From NCBI RefSeq assembly GCF_014529535.1, contig NW_023503509.1, positions 868,001 through 932,000 on the forward strand: a DNA stretch of 64,000 nt. The letters are read 5' to 3'. The stretch comes from Bradysia coprophila. Its lineage: Eukaryota > Arthropoda > Insecta > Diptera > Sciaridae. The translations under genes and the position numbers were made by a program. Shown piece after piece: positions 35,314 through 46,105 of this stretch. The notes beneath the pieces were generated by a model that saw only the letters and a program-made list of their open reading frames with translations, was not told the origin of the DNA and searched no databases. Each line of letters opens with the position of its first letter. Position 1 is the first letter of the stretch.

Positions 35314-38055
35314 GAGTCGTCGACCAGTATAAAGCACTTAATATATGGATGCATATACATTGGATGCTTAAATCATTCAAATATGTTTATATACACTGAT
35401 GGAAATTGTGCAATGCATAGAACGAATACATACAATTTATAGGTAGACCACATGTTGACAACACGTGAACTCACAATGTAAACGATTTATGTTACTTTGG
35501 TAGTGGTTGTATAGCTTATGCAAAAATTTGCCTCAATCCAGGTGCTTGATGAATGTGTTTCTAGTGGTTCGCTCATATCGACCTAAAAGAGGACGTTTTC
35601 TGTCCTAAAAATTTTATATGGACAAGATCCTCTAAATCATCTCGAATCATCTCAATATACTGTTTCTGACTAGCATCACCTTTCACAATTGATTTAAAAG
35701 GAAGAATTGAATGCTTATGCTGACCTTTTTTTTACTTTCTTGATGGACTTTGCAAAACATTTTGGCCAATTGCTGCTGGTCTGCTAATTTTTCGTAACAT
35801 ATCTGAAACAAAAATTGCATTATGCTTCTGATACTAATAACATCTCACAATTTTTGTTTGTCTCACAAGAGTTTGCTAATTGTATACGAAGTGAAATCGT
35901 TCTAATTAATCTATTATGGTACTTCGTATTGGGCAGCTAATTGCGTTCTAATGAAACACGAAACTAGATCCAGAATTATCATCAACAAAACATATTGGGC
36001 TGGGGTTCTGTTAAAGAATATTTTCTTGCGTAATACCAAATACACTGCATTTCAATGGCATTGAAATCAAAGTAAATGTAAATCAGCAATTACGCACGGA
36101 TCACTACTTTCAGGTGAATAAATGATGGAATTTGTTTATGTACTGTCCGTTTGACAAGAGGATCGCCACGGTTCAGCAGGGGGTTTTGAACATTTGTCTT
36201 TTACACGTGCTCTTGTCAGATTCAAGATTCTTTTTACGAAGGTTACGTTGATTATACTTTGTGAAAAAGGCCAATACCTTGCAAATATGTCACTGCAATA
36301 TCTGCAACATGAAAAAACTAAATGTTCGAAACCCCCTGAAACCCCGTGCTTCCACCTACGTAATATACACAAACTAGGTGAGCCAATCTTAATTTATTTA
36401 GTTTATTTGTTAAGAGGCTCCGAGCGTTCAGCTCAGACACAAACCAAAAATTGAAGAAAAAATAGCAATATTTAGGAACATAAATCTGTAAGACTAAAGT
36501 AGGAAAACACATTCTGATGAGGGGAAATACTTAATTTGGCCTTACTTTAACGAAATGTGGTCTCACATTATCACTTTTTAGAGTTCTATTCAATTAATTT
36601 TGCTATTTAAATCACCTCTGCAAGAGGACAGAATTTAAACTTTAGGTACACACTTCTATGCATTTAATTAAAAAATTCACAAACTAGTAACACTAATACG
36701 TTGTTGCACACATTTTTCACTGAAATTTGGTTCGACATTCTTAAAATTTGAGCATTTACCGTCACTATTAAATTTAAAAACTGTTTATTGTGTTAAAATC
36801 AGCCATTTTTCAATTTCGACACCGCGTCCTTGTTCACTTCGAAAAATTTCGTGAATGCTTGATGACATATTAAAACTTCGAAACGTGAAAACTAACCGTA
36901 CTTTTAAAAAGAAAAACGGAAAAATAAAAATTTGAAAATGACAACAAAGAAATACATAAAATCTCATGTTTCAAACGTACGACGGATGAATGTGCGGTGA
37001 TATCCGAGTTTTTGCTTAAACAACCGTAAAAATTGTTAAAATTTCTAGAAATCCTAATTAAGACAATAAAGACATATGAGCACGACACAGAAAATTCCTC
37101 GTTTACAATTTCCGGTCGGCATATAGTTGATCTGAACCTTATATTGGGCGAGGTTCAGAGAATGAACTCGCATTCGTCTACATGCAATCAACTATTTTCT
37201 TCTTCCCCATTCACTTGCATGAAGGCCATGTTACCGATTCTTCGTTCGTAACTAACATTACTTCAATATTCCGAAGATACAGAACTTTATTTTACCTGGA
37301 AAACATACTAATTCCAGAGGTGGTGTTATCAGAAAAAATTAAGTGAAAACGAATATACCAAGCCAAACAAACAGAGTATAGAGCATAGTTACTCTTCCCT
37401 TTCCCATGGATCGCGTGAAGCGAGAGTGGAGATAAAATGCTGTTTCGACCTCCGCATACAGTCGCGGACAGAGGTTAGCGTGGTCTAACCATCTTCAGTC
37501 CATAATTATCCAAAATTGCTAAATTGTTCTTTAGCCATGAAGGCCATGTTATTAATTTTATTTTAGTCAGTTTGCCCGTATATAAAGTGAGGCTCGAAAT
37601 ACCAATTCATTTTCGTAATAATCTAACTAGCATTGTTATATAGATTGAACGCATTGTAATTAATCTAATAATTTTTTAAATTCCTTTCAATGGCTTATTA
37701 TTCGAAACTATCCGCGCAAAGTTTTAAACTTCGAAATACATAGATGGAACTGGGAGCCATAAAACTAATGTTCGAATTTTTATTGTCATTAAGGATAACC
37801 CATAATATTATTAAGAATAATCACAAGCGTTTCATTCGAATGAAACGAGATGGCGACATAGTATTTGGTTTGTATCAAAACTGAAGACTCGGAACCTCTT
37901 AAGATACCCATACATTGAATTAGTTTGCGTTAAGTTGCGGCTAGTGGTGATTTGAATTCGATTCCATACAAACTTAGCACGTGCAACAACATTAGTCACA
38001 ATAAAATATGACGATGGCAACATTACAAAAATGAATTCACCAGAAAGTCGGGGTC
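35314..38055. other. Intergenic, no gene seen
   Basis: AT-rich sequence. A loose inverted pair (CACGGTTCAGCAGGGGG near 36167 and CCCCCTGAAACCCCGTG near 36332) suggests a decayed hairpin element of about 180 bp. Nothing else is supported. Confidence 0.45.
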
Positions 38056-38790
38056 CGTATTTCCAAGGTAAATATAGTGAGGAGGTAATGCCATTCAGAC
38101 GCGCGGCCTAGCACATAAGTTCGATGCCACTGACATCTTTTTTTTTAATTGGTTGACTACGATTTACTTGTATTTCACAAAAATATTTTCGCTATCTCAC
38201 AACAGATGGTCCGACTTTCTATTCCATTTTTTGCTTTCAACGATGGCGTTTCTATCGAACTTTCGTTCCACCGCACATCTGATTCGGTTATATATGGCAT
38301 TACTTCCTCACTATATTTACCTTGCGCATTTCCAAGGTAAATAAACATACTGAAGGTAACGCAAATCCGCGAGAACTCACAGTTGTTGGACACAGGTATA
38401 ATTCACTTTTTGTTATGTTGTAGCACAAGCAAAACTCAATACTATACAATACAGGTCCAACAACATTATTATGTTAAACGTCACTGTTGCAACATAACAA
38501 ATCTTATATTCATCCGAAACTTGGGGTTCGTATTTCCAAGGCTGTATACTTTGGGGAGGTCACGCAGATGCAGATACGCGCGTTACACACCACGTTTCAT
38601 ACAAAAAATTCACCACGCCATACAAATTTAATTTTGGTGAATTTGTTTGTATGGAAAAGGTGGGTTCCCGCGTATCTAATAAAATGATGATCTGCGTGAC
38701 CTCCCCAAAGTATACAGCCTTGCGTATTTCTTGCGATTCCTTGGGGGTATGCGTTACCTTCAGTATGTTATATACCTTACCTTGGGCTTA
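38056..38790. mobile_element. Nested pair of palindromic (foldback) elements
   Basis: Hairpin 1 (38056-38331) has arms with AAGGTAAATATAGTGAGGAG and its mirror CTCACTATATTTACCTT. Hairpin 2 (about 38520-38735) has GGCTGTATACTTTGGGGAGG / CCTCCCCAAAGTATACAGCC, and its stem reaches almost to the centre (AAAATTCACCA / TGGTGAATTT). A third inverted pair (ACATACTGAAGGTAACGC at about 38346, mirrored at about 38750) encloses hairpin 2. Both hairpins share the entry motif CGTATTTCCAAGG, so they are related. Confidence 0.85.
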
Positions 38791-39707
38791 ACTCAGTATA
38801 ACTCAGTATAACTCAGTTTTTGTGTGTTTCCTTTCGGCTCTGGATCGAATCATGTAAATGAAAATTTCCTAGTTGTGTAAATGTTTCAGCTGATGAATGA
38901 ACTCTTATCGGACTCAAAACAAGTATCGAAAAAAATGTACCAACCGAAATGACTTAATTGGCTGATATATGAACAAAAACAAAATACTTAAGAAAGAGTA
39001 ACCAAAGTAACCATCATTGCTAAAAAGAGCCGAGTATGTCTGTTAATTCGTTGATCATTCATTTGATACATGACTGAAGCGAACAAACAAAGCAAAAGTG
39101 TTCTCATTTGCATGAAATATATATAAAAACGGTTACAATACACGCAATGAACATAGATTAATGGAAAACTCCATTCGCTGAATCAACCACCGACGACCAC
39201 GAGTACCAAACATGTTGACAATATTTTTTAGTCGCTTAACGATTCAGAACATCTATTATGTTAACCTTGGTCATTGAATTCACTTTGGAAAGTTTTTGAT
39301 GATGATGATGATGATGATTTCCATACACCAGCATATCAGTGCATGCAAAACATAATTTGTTACATTGAAGAGTTCTATTAAATTAATTAATTTTGATTAG
39401 TCTTGAAAGTGTAACGCGTCTGACAATTTTCGTACACACAGATGCAGTGGATGGGGTCATCAATTTATTGTTTAGAACTTGGTTGAAAATTTAGTTTGTT
39501 GTTTGTTGTCGATTGTAAAGTGGAAGCGGAATATTTGCCGACAAAGAATACAAATATGAACCAGTGCTCGTATAACCGCATAATTAGGATTGGTTGCTAC
39601 TAAGAAAGAGGAAACGAGAAAATATTTTGCGTTCCTGTTTCTGCATGTATTACATATAACATGTTTTGACTCTTTTGGCCAACTGTTAATGTTCGGAACC
39701 AACTTTT
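38791..39707. other. Intergenic; small tandem repeats
   Basis: Three copies of CTCAGTATAA occur near 38790-38820. No gene is supported. Confidence 0.5.
39297..39318. repeat. (GAT)n microsatellite
   Basis: About seven tandem GAT units. Confidence 0.9.
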
Positions 39708-39932
39708 ACCTGATCTGAATCTGAAAAATGACAAATTTTCTAATCTGAAATATTCAGATCAGTTTCAGATTCAGATTATCTGAAATTTTCATTCAAATAT
39801 TTCAGATAATCATATCAGATCCGTTTTTACCTGAACTGAATCTGAAATTGGGCTACCTGAAATTTTCAGATTCAGATCAGATTGAACTCAATAGTAACCT
39901 GATCTGAATCTGAAATTTTCAGATTATGTTAA
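39708..39932. repeat. CTGAATCTGAAATTTTCAGAT-type repeat
   Basis: Short palindromic words such as CTGATCTGAATCTGAAA and TTTCAGATTCAGATCAG recur in both orientations. Similar sequence reappears at 44635-44720, on the other side of the retroelement and the GTACG-ended element, so the two blocks were probably one array before those insertions. Confidence 0.8.
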
Positions 39933-40031
39933 ATGCAAGAGATATATATTTTATTTTAAATGCGACAAAAAAGACTGCTCACAATTATGGCGCAGCCGGT
40001 AAAACATCGATCTTTTCTCAAAAATTAAAAA

Positions 40032-43000
40032 CTACAGTAAATAAATATCATCGATCTTCTTCTTCCCTAATGTTCCCAAAATACAAGCAGCGTTACCACG
40101 TTGAATTGCGATGGAAATTCTTTGCAGAAGGTATTCTTTTGATTTTACCTCACCCGTTGCCTTTTTCATTAAAGAGCCCAACTTATCAATAAATTTCTTC
40201 GTTTCCGGACCCATGCAACCTAAAGTCTCGAAAGCAAGTGGGGTTAGCAAATAGTTTTGTTTCAAAGAAACGTAATGGTTATGCTTATGTCTCTCTGCTT
40301 TTTCAGCAATGGACCGTGCTTTCTTTGATGAATCATTAATATATGATGCAGCCATGGTATCCCGGACGGTAACATCCCACAAGAGTGATCTCCCATGACT
40401 CCATGGTATGAAAGTAATACCGTCAGGTCTTTTACCGTCATCTTGAAATACCTGGAGGCTGTACTATATTTGGAACACCTGCACTAGAGAAAGCATATAA
40501 GCGAATATGTTATTCATAATATCATGTCTAACGTATTTTCCTTCTGCGCATTTCACAAAAGATAACCATGCAATCCATCTTTTTCGACTGTTTTACCGCA
40601 AAGACATTTATGTTCCTCACATATTTGAGTGCCTAATCGAAGACCAACAGCAATTCTAGCAGAATTGTTATCCAGTAGTAATCCTAATTGACTCGATGCA
40701 CTTGCAACCACGGCAGAGTAAAATAAACCAGGCAGGAGCGGTTCATTTTCGAAACGTCAAATAAGGGACCTAATGCATTGTATGAAAATGAACTCAAATG
40801 AACACTGACATAAATTGAAAAATTTTGTTCGCAAAAAATATTGGACTACTAGATTATTCAGGTCCCTTGTCAAATCAGCGCTCCTGCCTGGTTAACTTTA
40901 CTCTGTCGTGCTTGCAACCACTTTGAAGATTCTTTAGTCGATGATGCAAGTAGTCTGGCACGAGTTTTCAGGTCACCATTTTCAAACAATTCATTAAATT
41001 GATTTTTGATCTTCGGGATGTCCCAATTCTTTTGTTCCTTTTTAAGAGTATCGTTTTCTGGAACAAATTCTTGAGGAATTTCATTAATTAATTGTACAAT
41101 CTGTTCATCAATTACTCGTAAATCAAATCTTTGAAGAATCACGTCACACAAATCTGATGAAGAAAAGACTGACGACAAGTAGGCCGGTATTGCTAAATCC
41201 ACAACTTTTCTAATACCCGTACCTCCGAAAGACAATGGAAGCGACGCTTGATCCCAAGAAAGGCCTTCTACCCTATTATTAGTAATCGACTCCAAAGCTG
41301 ACCTAAAAACTTCGTCAACAGACCTCAGCTTATCCGGAAGCAAGTAAGCTCTAGAAGCGCGCATCAAATAACTGAACCTACAACTGCTCAAAGATTTCCT
41401 AAAAACACACAAAGCAGGATGTACGTCCATCAACTTCAATCAAACACCGGCGAGCCTAACAACTCAAGGGTAGACTCATCCACCTTCTTAATACCCGGCA
41501 ACAAAGCTGATATCTCAGCATACATACGAGCTTCTTCATCATCAGTCGCATTGATAAAGAAAACCTCGCACTTCTTAGCATTAAGCCGCAAACCTGACAC
41601 CTCACAAAAAGACAAAACTTTCTGAATATCATCTAACACTACAGACAACTCATCACCTATAGTACCGTCATCCAAATACCAACCATTAAACCGAGACAAA
41701 AGAGCATGCGTCATCTTCATGATACCTATACAAAAACCTGGCGGACCTAACGGATCTCCCTGCTGAAATCCTCTCTGAGACAATAGAGGATCACCAACAA
41801 AGTACAGATTCGACACGAGCCTATACGCTTGTTGCAGCAAAGGAAACAGCTCAGGGCAAACATCCCGCACTTCACCTAACATAAACTTCCTAAACAGCAT
41901 ATTGAACGCATTCTCAAAATCAAGCTTAACAAGAGCCATCGGCCTATCATGATCAGCTTTACAAAACTTACGCACTGAATGAACTAAAGCCTCCGCTCCT
42001 CCCTGAATACCGTAACCAAACTGAATTGGTTTCAGCTTCTCAACCAAAGATTCCCTAACCTTAAAATTCGATATCTTTCCCGCCATACGCCTCCAAACAA
42101 GACCAACCGCTATTGGTCTTACATCTGCTTCTCCCTTATTGAGGGCAGTCAAAGAAGCACCAAAAAAATTTTTCGCAACATCTTTTTCTACCTTACCCGA
42201 CCTAATCACATCCACCAAAGAAGAAACAGCTTTAAGCAGATGACTCAGGGTGCTTAGCCCGTAACTTCACTGCCGTCTCAATCGTCTGAGGAGCCACAGA
42301 CTCGTTAGAGCATAAAACTCTAATCGCACCACTAATATCTCCCTCGCTAACTTTTCTAGTAGCCGCCTTAACAACAACACTATCTTTATCCACAGATTCC
42401 TTGATCCTAAAGGAATTCCCTTTAGTTTCCAAAACATTATTCAACGTATCATTAACATTGACACAATCTTTGAAAACCTTCAGATTAGACCTAATCACAT
42501 TAACCCCATCAGTTCCCTTAGACTTACTACCCAGAACAATAAACGGAAACGCAATCAACCTCATCCAAGAATCAACGTCATTCTTCATCACTAAATCCTG
42601 AATCACCTTAGTTAGTTCCTGACATACAACAGTTCTAACAGACTTTTGTATCACACGCGTCAAAGGAACCGATAACCTACACTGATTAAGCAGCAATCCA
42701 AACTCTTGCAAAACCGTCGAAATATCAGGTTTCACAGAAGAGTCTGCACAACCACTTTCACTATCTACAGGGACAGAGCAAACCACATCCTCAACACTAA
42801 CACGCTTATGCACCCTCATGTGAATGCTCAGACCACGACTATTTTTAGCCAAAAATCCACACACATCACATGATACTCTATCTACATCATCCTCTTCTAA
42901 GTATACCCCGGTACTATCTTTAGGCCTCTCTTTACACTTCCTACCAATACGTCGTCGGCCTGATTTACCATTCCCATCCTCAGTCAAACACAAACCAGAC

Positions 43001-43215
43001 AACTCCTGACACTCGCAGTCTATGCAATACCAACTCTCCTTGTTATTTTTTTCTTCACGCATTAAAGTACATAATTGATGAAAATACTTGTTACATCCCT
43101 TGCATAATGTCCAATTTTTCGTGTCTATGTTTTGCGCATTCTTGTCATTTTCTTTAACTGGGCAGAAACAAACATGATCCGGATTGTCAGACATTCCACC
43201 AGACGCCTGTCCCAT
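40032..43215 (-). pseudogene. Retroelement: PHD finger + C2H2 + reverse transcriptase + nuclease-like domain, broken
   Basis: One long protein can be followed on the minus strand in pieces. 43215-42232 has a C4HC3 PHD-like finger (CKGCNKYFHQLC and WYCIDCEC) and a C2H2 finger (CDVCGFLAKNSRGLSIHMRVH). 42218-41436 is a reverse transcriptase with RPIAVG, LDFENAFN, QQGDPLGPPG and the catalytic YLDD. 41439-40870 has CRFSYLMRASRAYL and LASSTKESSKWLQ. About 40700-40520 has DNNSARIAVGLRLG and CLCGKTV. About 40425-40032 has KRPDGITLIPWSRG, WDVTVRDT and QRISIAIQRGNAA. Breaks are a stop at 42232 with a probable deletion at the start of the RT, a second gap after LELLGSPVFD, the 202-bp insertion at 40709-40910, and a frameshift beside it. 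The C-terminal RPDG...WDVT pattern suggests a PD-(D/E)XK-like nuclease, as in R2-type non-LTR elements. The clade is not certain. Confidence 0.85.
40701..40918. mobile_element. 202-bp MITE (40709-40910) with 8-bp target duplication
   Basis: CTTGCAAC at 40701-40708 is repeated at 40911-40918. The element begins CACGGCAGAGTAAAAT and ends, inverted, AACTTTACTCTGTCGTG. The inverted ends extend about 30 bp (ACCAGGCAGGAGCG / CGCTCCTGCCTGGT). An 8-bp duplication fits the hAT superfamily. It interrupts the retroelement frame between KWLQ and the downstream SSQLGLLL region. Confidence 0.92.
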
Positions 43216-43282
43216 AATGTTGCTTTGTATTTGTAAATTCAAACAATTAAGGCTCAATTTCCATCAATAAATTCAATTTTTA

Positions 43283-44575
43283 GCCCCGTACGAAGTACTG
43301 GGGGCTTATAAGATTAATATGCCGTTTGTAACACGTCGAATTGGAAGCAGACAGTAAGGGCAAAGCTTTTGGTTATGTTCATAGATGACGAATCCGCAAT
43401 AAAAAAAATGTCCGTCCGTCCGTCCGTCCGTCCGTCCGTCCGTCCGTGACCCCTCTAGCTTGAGCAAATCACAACCTTTTTTCAAAATTCTTTTTTTCCC
43501 CGATTGGTATCGACAAAAGTAAGGTCAAGTTCGAAAATGGGCATGGTAGGGTCGGCCCTTCCAGAGCTAGGGCCCTATAGGTGTTTTTCAGTCTTTCGAC
43601 GATATCTACCGAAATACGGACGTAATAGCTGCTTGTGATATATCAAATGAAAGGTATTGACGAGTAGAACAAAGTTGCTGAACATTGTTTTTGTGTAGGA
43701 TGCAACGCGAGCTTGTTGGGAGGGCTCAAAGGTCGTTACTCGGCCCTAAGTGTTTTTTCCACATAAATCGAGTAAATCTCATCCGATTTTGCCAGATTTA
43801 GTTTTTTATGGAAGGTAATTGAATACCGAAAAGAACGTGGCGAAAAAAGTTTCAAATTTGGGCCCTTGGACTAAGGCCGCTACTCGGCCCTAAGTGTTTT
43901 TTGCACATAAATCGAGTAAATCTCATCCGATTTTGCTAGATTTAGTTTTTTATGGAAGGTAATTGAATACCGAAAAGAACGTGGCGAAAATTTTTTCAAA
44001 TTTGGGCCCTTGGACTAAGGCCGCTACTCGGCCCTAAGTGTTTTTTTGCACATAAATCGAGTAAATCTCATCCGATTTTGCTAGTTTTTGTTTCATTTGA
44101 GAGATAATTGAATGCCGAATAGAATGATGGCAAAAAAAGTTTCAAATTTGCGCCCTTGGACTAAGGCCGCTACTCGGCCCTAAGTGCTTTTTGCACATAA
44201 ATCGAGTAAATCTCAACCGATTTTGCTAGTTTTTGTTTTATTTGAGAGGTAATTGAATACCCAATGGAAAGTTGGCAAAAAAATTTGGGTTTATAAAATA
44301 ATGTCGTAAATTGTTGGTTTTATTTGAGAGGTACTTCGTACGGGCTTTCGTAATTGCGCTATGCGCAATTTTAAAAATGAACACTTTCAGTAAATTTGAC
44401 CATGCCCAACTTGACTTGCATTTTGGTAACAGACGCATTAGAGGGTTGTAGACGTATTAGGGTTCCGGGCGTATTACGGCTACGGACGTATTATGGTTAC
44501 GGACGAAATAGGATTACGGATCGTACAGGGCTAAGTCGCAGCAAACGCTCCGACTGTTCTGATGCCTTGTTTTAT
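43283..44575 (+). mobile_element. Most complete copy of the GTACG-ended element
   Basis: Read left to right it has the 5' end TAGCCCCGTACGAAGTACTG, the GTCC microsatellite (about 43411-43446), the ~300-bp body with CTATAGGTGTTTTTCAGTC, four ~144-bp units, GTACTTCGTACGGGCTTTCG, the hairpin AATTGCGCTATGCGCAATT and the ~200-bp terminal module ending GATGCCTTGTTTTA. It lies directly upstream of the retroelement's 5' end. No enzyme is encoded, so it is non-autonomous. Confidence 0.87.
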
Positions 44576-44634
44576 AATATTTTGATGGAGCAAGAATTTT
44601 TCGTGCCGTTCACTTGCAGAGCCTACTTACTTTC

Positions 44635-44720
44635 AGATTATTGATTTTCAGTTTCAGATCAAATCTGATCTGAAAAGTTTCAGGTCAATTTGAAAATAAT
44701 TCAGATTGATCTGATCTGTT
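44635..44720. repeat. Second block of CAGAT-type repeat
   Basis: TCAGTTTCAGATCAAATCTG and related words match the block at 39708-39932. Confidence 0.75.
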
Positions 44721-44739
44721 CCGAGCTTTACCAACTGTT

Positions 44740-45108
44740 GGCTTTTCTCAAGAGCTGGTCAAACTGCAGCCAACAAATCTATTTTTGGTTTAAAACTAAC
44801 ATATTCCCGGTCGTTTATGGTTTCATATTTTTCAAAAACAATTTTTGTAAAAAGCTATTAAAAATTCAATGGAAAACGCACAAATGTAGGCTTTTCAGCT
44901 GAGCATCATTTACTCTTGGCTGAAAAGCATACATTTGGGCGTTTTTTTTAAATACTGGATTTTAGTTTACTTTTGACGTTATCTTTCCAACAGAATCCTT
45001 TTTCAAAAATGTAATAGTGACCCCGAATGTGGTAGCTTTGAATGAAAATTAGTTTTGGCTATAGCAGCTATACCAGCCCTGAGAAAACTGAGCAGTTTAT
45101 GAAAATTT
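44740..45108. repeat. Repeat related to 45490-45665
   Basis: GAGCTGGTCAAACTGCAGCC, a GGTCGTTTATGG stretch and CAAATGTAGGCTTTTCAGCT correspond in order to GAGCCGGTCAAAAGACTCC, GGTCGTTATTGCGG and GCAAATGTAGGCTACAATTT at 45508-45645. These are two diverged copies of one sequence flanking the hairpin at 45109-45493. Confidence 0.6.
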
Positions 45109-45493
45109 CGTTAAGACGATTCTACACATGGCTAAATTGTTGTCTACATTTCGGGGCAAAATTATTATTATTTTGATGATAATTTTGGACTCGAATCCTT
45201 TTTCGAAAAAGTGCCACCGACGTTTGGAGTTAAAATGTGTTAGTTTTCTGCAAAAATGTAAATGTTTGTGGTTATGTAACTCCGAGACATGTCTAAATTT
45301 TCGTGAGTTTTCTCGGACTGAGGTTACATCATCACAAACATTAAAATTTTTACTGAAAGTTAACACATTTTAACACCAAAGATGGTCGTACTTTTTCCAA
45401 AAAGAATGCAGGTCCAAAATTATCATCAAAATAATAATAATTTTGCCCCGAAATGTAGGCAAAAATTTAGCTATCTGTAGATTCCTCTTAAAC
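45109..45493. mobile_element. Hairpin MITE, ~385 bp
   Basis: The left arm (GCTAAATTGTTGTCTACATT then TCGGGGCAAAATTATTATTA) is mirrored on the right (TAATAATAATTTTGCCCCGA then AATGTAGGC and AATTTAGC). The stem continues almost to the centre. The end motif GTTAAGACGATTC / GAATCTACAG-type resembles the intronic hairpin at 34443-34799. Confidence 0.85.
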
Positions 45494-46105
45494 TGCTAGC
45501 GTTTGTCAGAGCCGGTCAAAAGACTCCAATCAAAATTTTTATTTAAAGCATTCGTGGTCGTTATTGCGGTCGTACATTTTTCGAAAAGGATTCTGATGAA
45601 AAGATGTCATCGAAAATTAAATACATGCAAATGTAGGCTACAATTTTAGCTAAGCATCTATGCCTGTTAATTACCTTTAGAAAATATGATGGTATCATTT
45701 TGGTAATGTCTTTGGGTACCACTTATTTTAATTTCATTTTGGTAAGTTGGTTTTCCCCGCGAAAATTTTCTTGAAATGTGTGATGCGAAGAAGCTGTGAC
45801 ACTCCTCAGGTCATAGGTTGTCACATTTCTGGAGGTAATGAGTGCTAATCTTTCAGTACCGCTGAATTGGAATTGCTTTTTCCTCCACTTATCGGAACCT
45901 GCCAATCTAATTGGAGATGTAACTTTGGATGCCTTTACTGCTGTATCAATATGTGTATTGGAAAGTTCAGGTCTGGGCAATCGATTTTTTTAACGTTCAG
46001 CTGTAGCAACGGACCATTAGAATACATGAGTGAGTACGTCGGCATGTAATACAAAACTATAAATTGGTACCCACCCAGACCCACAATCTTCACTTTGATG
46101 TAAAA
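45494..46105. other. Intergenic; no supported gene
   Basis: Apart from the repeat copy at 45490-45665, two minus-strand frames (45723-45980 and 45935-46165) overlap here but show no family resemblance. Confidence 0.4.
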
